Source: Bacteroidia bacterium (GTDB taxonomy: Bacteria; Bacteroidota; Bacteroidia; Flavobacteriales_D; Cryomorphaceae). From it: DNA of 64,000 nt. Below are positions 42,075 to 50,363 of the stretch, in pieces. The position numbers and the translations under genes are program-made. Where the stretch lies: contig JAUICL010000002.1 in the NCBI GenBank assembly GCA_030427905.1, positions 372,001-436,000 on the forward strand, written 5' to 3'. The notes below the pieces were generated by a model. That model was not told the origin of the DNA. It made no database searches and worked only from the letters and a program-made list of their open reading frames with translations. The number at the start of each line of letters is the position of its first letter. Positions within the stretch are counted from its first letter, which is position 1.

Positions 42075-45000
42075 ATGAAAATAACATCTACCCTGAAATG
42101 GGCAGTGCTTTGCTGTTGCTGCTTGGCAATCAATTCTTTAATGGCTCAAGGCTATGCCGTAGTTCAGACCAATTGGTCGGAGATCAATGAAGTGACGGCA
42201 ATCAGTCTATCGGCAGACGAACCCCAAATTCAAGCCAAAAAGGCCGGGTACTACGAGCTCGACTTCAATTCAGTTTATGCCAATTTGCTGACGGCCGAAG
42301 ACGACGATTTGATTAGAATTCCAACGGTGAATGGTGGGTTTATGGATCTCGTTCTGACCGAAAATACCACCATGTCGCAAGGACTGAAGGAAGCCTATCC
42401 TTCTATTCGTTCATTTAACGTAGTGACACCGATGGGCCGCAATACTTGGGGGAAACTGGATGTTTCGCCAAAAGGGCTCCGCGTGATGCTTATGCGACCA
42501 GGTAAATCGACGGTTTACCTCGATCCAGTGTATCAGCACCAAACCAACGTGTATATGGTGTATGAACGCAGCGAATTTTTCACCGACAAATCAATGGATT
42601 GCCACGTGAATGGGCGAAATACGGTAGAGCATGATCACGCCAAGGCCGGAGACCCATACAACGACTGTGAGCTCAAAACGTACCGATTGGCCGTAGCCGC
42701 CACAGGTGAGTACACGTCCTTTCACGGTGGAACGGTCGAAGATGCGTTAGCTGCTATGATTACTACGATGAACCGTGTTATCGGCGTTTACGAACGCGAT
42801 TTCGGGGTGAGCTTCACACTTATCGAAAATGTCACCGACATCATCTACACCAACGCTGCTTCAGATCCATATACCAATGGAAACCCCGGCGCAATGATTG
42901 GTGAAAACCAAACCAACATCGATAATGTCATTGGTTCTGCTAACTACGATGTAGGACACGTATTTGGAACCAATAGCGGTGGACTTGCTGGGCTGGGCGT
43001 GACCTGCTCCAACGGACAGAAAGCGCGTGGTGTAACCGGTAGCGCGGCTCCGGTTGGTGACCCATTTGATATAGACTACGTAGCACACGAACTTGGACAC
43101 CAATTTGGTGGAAACCACAGTTTCAACAATGCCTGTGGCGGAAACCGAAACAACGGAACGGCTGTAGAGCCGGGGAGTGGTTCATCGATTATGGCTTATG
43201 CCGGGATTTGTGCTCCCAATGTTCAGAACAATAGCGACGACCACTTTCACGGAGTGAATATGCGCGAGATCGGAATCGAAATTTCAAACGATAACTGCCC
43301 GGTGGTGAGTCCGGTTGACAATGTAGCACCCGAAATTGGTGATCTCGCAGAAGTGCAGTACATCCCGATTGGAACGCCATTTCTCCTGGCCGCTCCAGCT
43401 ACCGATGCTGATGGCGACTCGTTGACTTACTGTTGGGAACAAATGGATATCGAGATTTCAGATCAACCACCAGTAGGAACTTCCACAGGTGGTCCAAATT
43501 TTCGATCAAACTCGCCAACACCCGATTCTATTCGGTACTTCCCAACGTTGGAGACCCTTGCCAGCAATGGCCCGTTTACCTGGGAAGTGGTGCCTACTGT
43601 GGCGCGCGAAATGAACTTCAGAGTTTCGGTTCGAGATAATTTTGTCGGTGGTGGTTGTACCCAGTACGATGACATTGCTGTACAGTCGGTAGCTGAAGCT
43701 GGGCCTTTCGTTGTGACTTATCCTTCGGCTTTCGGAATTTCATGGGATGCTTACGCTTTTGAAACCATTACTTGGAATGTGGCGAATACAACCGCAGCGC
43801 CGCTCAACGCCGATTTGGTAGATGTTTTTCTTTCCATCGACGGGGGAGAGACCTACGATATTTTGCTCGCTGACGATACAGAAAACGATGGTGAACTAAC
43901 GATTCAAGTTCCCAACATCGATACAGAAGATGCCCGTGTGATGGTCATCAACTCGGCGGGGACATTCTTTGACGTTTCAAACAACGATTTTGAAATCAAT
44001 GTGATCGACAACGGGTTTTACTTCAACACGACTTTTGTAGGCGAAGAGCTTTGCCAGGGAAATGAAGTGAACTTCACAGTGGATGTTGTGGAGATAGGTG
44101 TTTTTGGAGATGAGATTGATATCACAGTAACAGAAGAACCCACCAATGGGGAGCATATATTGAGTCAGGATGTGGCCGTGGTAGGCGACGCCATCGAAGT
44201 GACTATCAATGGACTGGACGATACACCAGCTGGGGTGTACAATTTTACCTTGACAGGAACGAGTGGTGATTTCTCAAATAGCATTTCATTCCCAATAGCT
44301 GTTGAGGATGCCAACCCGCAGCCTGCTTCGCTTTCTGCACCCGAAGATGAAGCCACAGCCTTGCCGCTCGATGTGATTCTTTCTTGGGAAGACAACTTGA
44401 CGGTGGGGATGACCTACACCATGGAGCTGGCTACTGATCAGGATTTCACTAATATTATCGATACGCAAACTGGACTCACTGAGTCGAATGCGATAGCCGA
44501 AGGACTGGATTCAGAAACGACCTACTTCTGGCGCGTAAGCAATGTGACATCTTGCGCTACATCAGCGCCTTCAGATGCTTTTAGCTTCACCACCTTTATT
44601 TGCGAAACTGATATCAACGATACCGAAACGGTGATTCCTAGTGATAAACCGGCTGAGATTCTCTCGCAGATTAGTATCGAGACAGAAGCTGTGGTAGCCG
44701 ATGTGAATGTGCTAAATGTAGAAGGAAGTCACCCGGTGATGTCTGAGCTGGCGTTCAGCCTGATCAGCCCTACGGGTACTGAAGTGTCCTTGGCCAATGG
44801 TCTTTGCGGATTGAATTTGACCATTCAGACCAATGGTGATGTGGATGTATCAACACCAGGCACCATTGCTGGATCTTACGAGTCTTCTGGAGCTGCCGAC
44901 TTTGGGGGCAATATTCCCGCTGGTGGCTTGAGTGGTACTGTTGTGCAAGCCTTCGATGGATCTGCCAATCCCGAAGAGCTTTGTAATGCAGCCGTTAACG

Positions 45001-45707
45001 GTGATGATATCGATGGTAATATTGCCATTATCATGCGTGGAAATTGTCCGTTTGTCGACAAGGTGCTCAACGCCCAAGACGCAGGAGCCATTGGGGTGAT
45101 TATTGTCAATAATATTCCCGGAGATGGATTCTTTGATATGGGCGGAACTTCTACCCAAATATCCATTCCTGCCGTGATGATGAACTACGAAGATGGAACC
45201 CTTTTGATCGACAACCTCGGTGGCGATTCGGAAGGCTTCGCCTTTAGTTTTGACGACGATGCATTGGAATTCGATATTCCTTGCCCTGCTACAGATGGTG
45301 GTACCTACGTTCCAGCTGAAGCACTTTCGGTTTTCAACGGCGAAAATGCCATGGGGCAGTGGACCTTAAAGGTGGTAGACTCCAAGACTGGAAATGGTGG
45401 TTCTTTGGACAATTGGCAGCTCGATATCTGCTTCTCTGACGAGGATGTAGACGGACTTGAAGAACTCGCTTCATTCCAGTCGTCGGTTTATCCAAACCCG
45501 ACATCGTCTACGCTTACCATCGCCCTTGAGAATCTAATAGCAGACCGTATTCGAGTTTGGGATATAGCTGGAAGGCAACTAGCTTCGGCGAATCCTTCCA
45601 CTAGCATGACGGAAATAGATATGTCTCGCTTCGAGTCGGGCGTTTACTTCGTTGAGATCGAAGTAGAAGGGTACAAGGCCGCGGTGCACCGCATCGTCCG
45701 CCAATAG
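42075..45707 (+). CDS. secreted reprolysin-like zinc metallopeptidase with T9SS sorting domain
   Basis: About 1210 residues from the ATG at 42075 (signal peptide ...CCCCLAINSLMAQ). A propeptide-like region is followed by a catalytic domain whose zinc site is HELGHQFGGNH (H338, H342, H348) with a downstream SSIMAYAG Met-turn, as in reprolysin-like M12B peptidases of Bacteroidota. Then come Ig/FN3-like regions, a PA domain (RGNCPFVDKVLNAQDAGAIGVIIVNN), a proprotein-convertase P domain split around it (SEIL...VNVLNVEGSHPVMSELAFSLISPTGTE and MGQWTLKVVD), and a type A sorting domain (SVYPNPTSSTLTI ... VHRIVRQ). It would be secreted and degrade extracellular protein. Confidence 0.9.
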   Translation: MKITSTLKWAVLCCCCLAINSLMAQGYAVVQTNWSEINEVTAISLSADEPQIQAKKAGYYELDFNSVYANLLTAEDDDLIRIPTVNGGFMDLVLTENTTMSQGLKEAYPSIRSFNVVTPMGRNTWGKLDVSPKGLRVMLMRPGKSTVYLDPVYQHQTNVYMVYERSEFFTDKSMDCHVNGRNTVEHDHAKAGDPYNDCELKTYRLAVAATGEYTSFHGGTVEDALAAMITTMNRVIGVYERDFGVSFTLIENVTDIIYTNAASDPYTNGNPGAMIGENQTNIDNVIGSANYDVGHVFGTNSGGLAGLGVTCSNGQKARGVTGSAAPVGDPFDIDYVAHELGHQFGGNHSFNNACGGNRNNGTAVEPGSGSSIMAYAGICAPNVQNNSDDHFHGVNMREIGIEISNDNCPVVSPVDNVAPEIGDLAEVQYIPIGTPFLLAAPATDADGDSLTYCWEQMDIEISDQPPVGTSTGGPNFRSNSPTPDSIRYFPTLETLASNGPFTWEVVPTVAREMNFRVSVRDNFVGGGCTQYDDIAVQSVAEAGPFVVTYPSAFGISWDAYAFETITWNVANTTAAPLNADLVDVFLSIDGGETYDILLADDTENDGELTIQVPNIDTEDARVMVINSAGTFFDVSNNDFEINVIDNGFYFNTTFVGEELCQGNEVNFTVDVVEIGVFGDEIDITVTEEPTNGEHILSQDVAVVGDAIEVTINGLDDTPAGVYNFTLTGTSGDFSNSISFPIAVEDANPQPASLSAPEDEATALPLDVILSWEDNLTVGMTYTMELATDQDFTNIIDTQTGLTESNAIAEGLDSETTYFWRVSNVTSCATSAPSDAFSFTTFICETDINDTETVIPSDKPAEILSQISIETEAVVADVNVLNVEGSHPVMSELAFSLISPTGTEVSLANGLCGLNLTIQTNGDVDVSTPGTIAGSYESSGAADFGGNIPAGGLSGTVVQAFDGSANPEELCNAAVNGDDIDGNIAIIMRGNCPFVDKVLNAQDAGAIGVIIVNNIPGDGFFDMGGTSTQISIPAVMMNYEDGTLLIDNLGGDSEGFAFSFDDDALEFDIPCPATDGGTYVPAEALSVFNGENAMGQWTLKVVDSKTGNGGSLDNWQLDICFSDEDVDGLEELASFQSSVYPNPTSSTLTIALENLIADRIRVWDIAGRQLASANPSTSMTEIDMSRFESGVYFVEIEVEGYKAAVHRIVRQ

Positions 45708-45738
45708 ATTATTCGTTACATGCGTTATTTAAGCATGG

Positions 45739-45769
45739 AAGGTCGGCCCAAGGGTCGACCTTTTTTTGT
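45739..45769 (+). terminator. intrinsic terminator after the metallopeptidase gene
   Basis: AAGGTCG pairs with CGACCTT, with an inner CCC/GGG, followed by seven T. A degenerate look-alike (GGAAGGTC then GGGCGTCTTTTA) lies at 46090-46118. Confidence 0.85.
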
Positions 45770-45786
45770 TTGAATAGAAAACGTTT

Positions 45787-45963
45787 CTAGTTTGCCACTT
45801 GCTGCTTAAGAGAAACTTGCACATCAACATTTCCACGAATTGCACGTGAGTAGGGGCAAATTTCATGCGCTTTTTGAAGGAGTTCGTTCGCCTTGGCTTC
45901 ATCTACGCCATTTATGGCTACTTCGATCTTAGCTGTGATACCATTTGTAAACGCCTCTGTCAT
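45787..45963 (-). pseudogene. ohr: organic hydroperoxide resistance protein remnant (3' end only)
   Basis: On the minus strand the last ~58 codons of an Ohr/OsmC-type gene are intact: ITAKIEVAINGVDEAKANEL then LQKAHEICPYSRAIRGNVDV and a short tail. The HEICPYSRA segment holds the second redox cysteine of Ohr. The first two-thirds, including the first cysteine, are missing; the matching reading breaks off near 45964-45990. The gene was cut on its 5' side, at the left edge of the AT-rich island. Confidence 0.85.
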
Positions 45964-46456
45964 TTTCTCGCAACTAGCAGATGTCCTTCCTGTGATTCAC
46001 TAACAGCGGTGAACTTGAATTGTTGAGTCGGAAAATGTATTGGGGGAGAATTGGTTGAAGGTAATTTGTTGCCTTAGCTAAATACACGTGGAAGGTCAGC
46101 TAAAGGGGGCGTCTTTTATTTCTTAAATTTCAATAAAGGGAAAATCACTAATCGAGACTAGGACTCTGAATATAATAGATGAATACGTTTTGAATCTGCA
46201 ATGAATTTTTGAACCTGTTTAGATCAGGCCTACATTATTACACACATTACAGATATACTGGTTATTTAGTTTTCTGATAGGGATTTAGGGTTGAGCCCCC
46301 ACAAGCACAAACTAGCAATCTGCTTATGAAGATATAGTAGAAATGGAGTATTAACAATCATATTCTTGATTATTTCAAAAAACTATGATATTGTTTTGTG
46401 TAAATTTGATTTGATTTCGATAACAATACCAGAAGAATTTAACTAATAAAATAGCA
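45964..46456. other. gene-free AT-rich stretch at the left edge of the island
   Basis: About 490 bases with no supported gene. It begins where the ohr remnant loses similarity, includes the degenerate terminator-like repeat at 46090-46118, and then becomes strongly AT-rich up to the HIT-like gene. I see no terminal inverted repeats or attachment duplication. Confidence 0.6.
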
Positions 46457-47056
46457 TTGAACCATTTTTTTAATAGTCTTGATTGTGACCGTACCCTAAT
46501 TGAGTCTGAAAATTTTAAGGTAATCCCTTCACTAGGCTCAATAATACCGGGTTGGTTGTTGGTAGTTCCAAAGGAGTTTAAGCTAAATTTTAGTGAACTA
46601 TCTGTGGAAGAAGTGATTGAACTTGAGAGTCTTGTTAGTAATGTCAAGGAGCACTTCTATCATTTATTTGATACGAGGGGTGTGGTTTTCGAGCACGGTC
46701 CAAGGGTTCTTAACACGAAAGTAGGCTGCAGTGTAGACTATGCACACCTTCATGTTGTTCCAATAGAATTGAGTTTAGAATTGATTTTTGAGTATGGTGA
46801 TCACCGATTAGATTGGGTTCAAATTAGTGGACTGAGTCAGCTAAATGAAATGAGTATTAAGGATTCAGGTTATTTGTATTTCAGAGATACAGAGAATTTT
46901 CATTATGTCTCTAGTGATGGTGATATTCCAAGCCAGTTTTTTCGTCGAATAATAGCCAATCAAATGGCTGTACCAGAAAAGTTTAATTGGAAAGAATTTC
47001 CTTTTCTGGAAAATGTATCCAAAACATTGAGCAGTTTTGACTCTATCAAAGTATAG
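46457..47056 (+). CDS. HIT-family hydrolase-like protein
   Basis: A 199-residue protein starting at TTG 46457. The first ~105 residues have HIT-family features: PGWLLVVPKEF (the usual GHxLVxPK strand), then DYAHLHVVPIE with H97-x-H99. The classical motif is H-phi-H-phi-H; the first His is replaced by Tyr/Ala positions, so two of three histidines remain. HIT proteins hydrolyse or transfer nucleotide phosphates. The C-terminal ~95 residues are unassigned. Two bases separate its stop from the membrane gene, so the three island genes form one operon. Confidence 0.7.
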   Translation: MNHFFNSLDCDRTLIESENFKVIPSLGSIIPGWLLVVPKEFKLNFSELSVEEVIELESLVSNVKEHFYHLFDTRGVVFEHGPRVLNTKVGCSVDYAHLHVVPIELSLELIFEYGDHRLDWVQISGLSQLNEMSIKDSGYLYFRDTENFHYVSSDGDIPSQFFRRIIANQMAVPEKFNWKEFPFLENVSKTLSSFDSIKV

Positions 47057-47058
47057 GT

Positions 47059-47628
47059 ATGGAGTCTGAGATTGGTCAAGAAAAGGAAGTTTCCGGATTC
47101 GCTCCAGATGATCCAACTGATGGACGAGAAAAAGGGCAGTGGGCAACTAGATATGATTCAATCGCAACTAAACATATTTTTGGGGAAGCTTATTATTTGG
47201 GAGGAATATTTCTCTTAGATATAGTTTTGATTTTTTATTTAGCTACGGACTGTCTTACGAGTATTTGCGATAATGAATCATTAAAGATTTACGGTTTAGC
47301 ATGGCTAGGTGGAACACTTGGCGGAACTCTATTTTCTATTAAGTGGCTTTATCATTCAGTAGCACGGAACTTATGGAATTTTGATAGGAGGTTATGGAGA
47401 ATTTTCACTCCACACATTTCTGGTGCTTTGGCGTTTATGATGGTTATTTTGGTTTCTTCAGGTATAGTATCAGTTTTTGATGAAGATTCTATCTACAATG
47501 CCAGAACAACTTTGGGATTTGGCTTTTTGGTTGGGTATTTTTCAGACACAGCAATTGGAAAACTCTCCGAAGTTGCTGCGACATTTTTTGGTTCGACAGA
47601 AAAGCATGGTCTGAAGCACAAAAAGTAA
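47059..47628 (+). CDS. hypothetical multi-pass membrane protein
   Basis: A 189-residue protein with a polar N-terminus of about 40 residues and about four hydrophobic segments (GGIFLLDIVLIFYLA, YGLAWLGGTLGGTLFSI, ISGALAFMMVILVSSGIVSV, LGFGFLVGYFSDTAI). The end is charged (FFGSTEKHGLKHKK). Not a family I recognise. In a system with a nucleotide hydrolase and a nucleotide-acting fusion protein, a small membrane protein could be the effector that damages or signals through the membrane, as in several anti-phage systems; this is inference. Confidence 0.6.
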   Translation: MESEIGQEKEVSGFAPDDPTDGREKGQWATRYDSIATKHIFGEAYYLGGIFLLDIVLIFYLATDCLTSICDNESLKIYGLAWLGGTLGGTLFSIKWLYHSVARNLWNFDRRLWRIFTPHISGALAFMMVILVSSGIVSVFDEDSIYNARTTLGFGFLVGYFSDTAIGKLSEVAATFFGSTEKHGLKHKK

Positions 47629-47662
47629 TACGCGGATTAAGTGATGACTAAAAGTTCCCTCT

Positions 47663-50176
47663 ATGAATTCTAAAAAGTTTTTCTTAAATCCTAATGAGAG
47701 CGACGACTTAGATAGAATTGGAACCAAGGCATTTAATCTGCTGGGCTACACTGATTTTACTCCTAATTATTTCGTGGTAAGTAGCGAGCTTTATCAGAAC
47801 TGGCAAATCGATGAAGTGTTGGTGTCACGATCTTTGTCAAGCCAGTTAACTAGCCTAGTTGCCCAAATTCAACGTAGGGGTGCGAGAGCAGTAATTGTCA
47901 GATCAAGCTGCACGGATGAAACTATTAAAGATCGAGGCAAGTTTCTGAGTCTAAAGTGTGATGCAAATGTAGATAGCATAAAGGATACGATTATAAGTAT
48001 CTACGAGGATTTTGTTGCTAAAACCGAACAGTCTGGCTCAGTACTCGCTTTGATCATACAAGATTATAAGCCCCCCAAACTTCAAGGACATTTATCGAAT
48101 GAACGACGAGTAGGGAAGGAGAAAGATACCTGGAAGATTGAGAAAGAGAATGTGTCATCTGAAAATATTGAAGTTGCAACTATCAAGGCCGAGAACAAAA
48201 AGACAGAGTTAGATTTATCGCTCAGGAGTTGTCTTAATGCGCATACTTTGACCAAGCACCTAGAACTAACTGCTTCAATTTTTACCCAGTTAAAAGATCG
48301 GTTTCACCTTGAATGGTTGTGGGATGGTGTGAACTTTTGGTTGCTACAGATTGATATTGAAAAGGCTCAAGGCGATAATTCAAAACCAGGGTCTGAGTGG
48401 TTTAAGTCATTAAAAAGTAAAAAGTTAAGGTTAGGAAAGGGAAATGATGGTTGGACCCCCGAAGTTTTCGAATCTTTAGGTACTTCAAGCACCGAATGGC
48501 ATAAAATAGAGTGTCTTAGAACTTTTTCTAAATGTGATTTGGATTTTTGGGATATTTTTATTCTCGAGAATGAATTTATCATAGAGAAGTTGATATCGGG
48601 TGAAATTGATATTCAGTTGAGTTCTGACTTACGGAGGTTAATTCAAAGCCCAATAACCATCAGGACTGACAAAAAGTCCGAACAAGAAGTCTTGCTTCCT
48701 AGATCTGATACAATTTTCAACTTTGATGAGGCTGTGGAATTTTTGATTAAGACTTCAAAGGAGTTAGCATCAAAAGGTTTAAAATCTGGCCAGTTTTGTT
48801 TTCTAATTCATCATTTTGTTATTTCTCGTGCGGGTGCTTTGGCTTTCTCTAAACCCAATATTGATAAGGTTCGCATTGATTCTACTTGGGGAATTGTAGA
48901 GGGCTTGTATTACCATCCTCATGACTCTTTCGAATTAGATGTTCGAAAGAATAAGTTGCACAAGAAGATTAGATGTAAATACAAGTATATTGACGTCAAC
49001 GAAAAGGGGGGGTGGTACTCAAAAAAATCAGGTGAAGTAATAGATTGGCGTCAATCGTTGACAAAGAGGCAGATAGAGAAGATTGCTGAGCAAACTAGGC
49101 GAATTGTTGAATTCTTGAATAAGCCAGCTACAGTAATGTTCTTCGTTAACGATTCAAGAAGCTCACTGCCAGAAGTGCTCCCTTGGTATTATTCTATTGA
49201 TGAGATTCCTGAGAAAAAAACGAATTCCACTGAAATTTTCTTTTCTGATAAAAGTGAGTTGATTGAAACGAAATCTGATTTTGACGGCTTCAAGAGTTTT
49301 GTTGAAGGTAAACAACAGGAATCTAAGAAGTTTAAGATAAGACTTAATCTTGGAACTGAGATTATTCGCGACATTCAATTGATTGAGGATATTTCTTCAT
49401 TTTGCGTAGACCATAATATTGTTGTTGATATAGAGGGCTCCATTCTTTCACACCCTTATTACGTTTTGAGTTCTAATGGTGTGCAGGTTAATTGTATTGA
49501 CCCGTTGGAATTGAATTATAATCAACGTGAGTTTTATAAATTAGTGCGAGATGAAATTCCAGTAATAATTCAAAGTAACGACGAATCTGTGCGAGCGGTA
49601 AATGTCTCACCTGAAATTCTTATTCAAATGTTGAGAGAAAAAGTGGTCGAAGAGGCTCTTGAGATGTATTGGAGTGAAAGGAATGATGAATTAATTGAAG
49701 AAGCGGCAGATGTTTTGGAAGTTCTTTTAGGGATTTGTAGGTCCTTTGGAATCGAATTCTCTGAAATCATGGATATCGCCAAGAAGAAAAAAGAAAGACG
49801 AGGCGGATTCGATAAAGGTGTTTTTCTTATTGCGTCTAAGGAAAATTCTTTGTTTGAAGTTGTTAAAGATGGGAGCAAGAACAAACTTTTTAGTCACTCG
49901 GATTCACATCAAATTGATGCTAAGCAAAGTCGTATCATTAAATTTTTTAAGTCAGATGGAATAGAGAATTTTAAGTCTCTTACTGAGGTGTCATCATTCA
50001 AATTACCTTATGTGAATAATTATGCTAGTAAATCGCATAGTTTTAGGTATTTGCTGAAGGATGATGATTACAAGACCGTTCTTGTAGAATATGGTGAAAA
50101 AGATATATCTATTAAGTTTGAAAATGAAAACGACTGGAAAAACGATAGTGATCAGCTAAATGTTTTTGATTCTTAA
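47663..50176 (+). CDS. PEP-synthase/PPDK-like ATP-binding and MazG pyrophosphohydrolase fusion
   Basis: An 837-residue protein. The N-terminal ~230 residues resemble the nucleotide-binding domain of PEP synthase and pyruvate phosphate dikinase: IGTKAFNLLGY at the start, then VIVRSSCTDE (V79-R80-S81-S82) with the following KGKFLSL-type loop. There is no swivelling His domain of the classical enzyme that I can place. The central ~380 residues are unassigned. Residues ~620-715 form a MazG-like all-alpha NTP pyrophosphohydrolase: KLVRDEIP (626-633), EExxE (E663-E667), ExxD (E680-D683) and the KKERRGGF end. Last gene of the island operon. Base use is AT-rich, unlike the following dnaE2. Confidence 0.72.
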   Translation: MNSKKFFLNPNESDDLDRIGTKAFNLLGYTDFTPNYFVVSSELYQNWQIDEVLVSRSLSSQLTSLVAQIQRRGARAVIVRSSCTDETIKDRGKFLSLKCDANVDSIKDTIISIYEDFVAKTEQSGSVLALIIQDYKPPKLQGHLSNERRVGKEKDTWKIEKENVSSENIEVATIKAENKKTELDLSLRSCLNAHTLTKHLELTASIFTQLKDRFHLEWLWDGVNFWLLQIDIEKAQGDNSKPGSEWFKSLKSKKLRLGKGNDGWTPEVFESLGTSSTEWHKIECLRTFSKCDLDFWDIFILENEFIIEKLISGEIDIQLSSDLRRLIQSPITIRTDKKSEQEVLLPRSDTIFNFDEAVEFLIKTSKELASKGLKSGQFCFLIHHFVISRAGALAFSKPNIDKVRIDSTWGIVEGLYYHPHDSFELDVRKNKLHKKIRCKYKYIDVNEKGGWYSKKSGEVIDWRQSLTKRQIEKIAEQTRRIVEFLNKPATVMFFVNDSRSSLPEVLPWYYSIDEIPEKKTNSTEIFFSDKSELIETKSDFDGFKSFVEGKQQESKKFKIRLNLGTEIIRDIQLIEDISSFCVDHNIVVDIEGSILSHPYYVLSSNGVQVNCIDPLELNYNQREFYKLVRDEIPVIIQSNDESVRAVNVSPEILIQMLREKVVEEALEMYWSERNDELIEEAADVLEVLLGICRSFGIEFSEIMDIAKKKKERRGGFDKGVFLIASKENSLFEVVKDGSKNKLFSHSDSHQIDAKQSRIIKFFKSDGIENFKSLTEVSSFKLPYVNNYASKSHSFRYLLKDDDYKTVLVEYGEKDISIKFENENDWKNDSDQLNVFDS

Positions 50177-50308
50177 TGCAATTTTCTTGCATTTTCTTTA
50201 GTAACCATATTAGCACGTTTTTTGAGTCATGTTGTATCGATAGTACTTGTTGTGAATCATTAAGTTTACTAGCCTATTGACACTAATAAAAACATCAAGC
50301 TAAAAATA

Positions 50309-50339
50309 TTGTCATTTTGATTTTAGGAGCGTAATTTTG
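50309..50339 (+). promoter_or_regulatory. promoter of the dnaE2-like gene
   Basis: TTG at 50309-50311 and TAATTTTG at 50332-50339 are spaced 20 bases apart, a good match to the Bacteroidota -33/-7 pattern, ending 25 bases before the ATG. No LexA box was recognised. Confidence 0.65.
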
Positions 50340-50363
50340 TAGGGTCGCAATTAAGTCCGATCC

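Noticed and set aside
46457-50176. Known CBASS or Thoeris-type defence system
   Set aside because: No cyclase (CD-NTase), TIR domain, SAVED or effector nuclease could be placed. The membrane protein and MazG domain alone do not match these systems.
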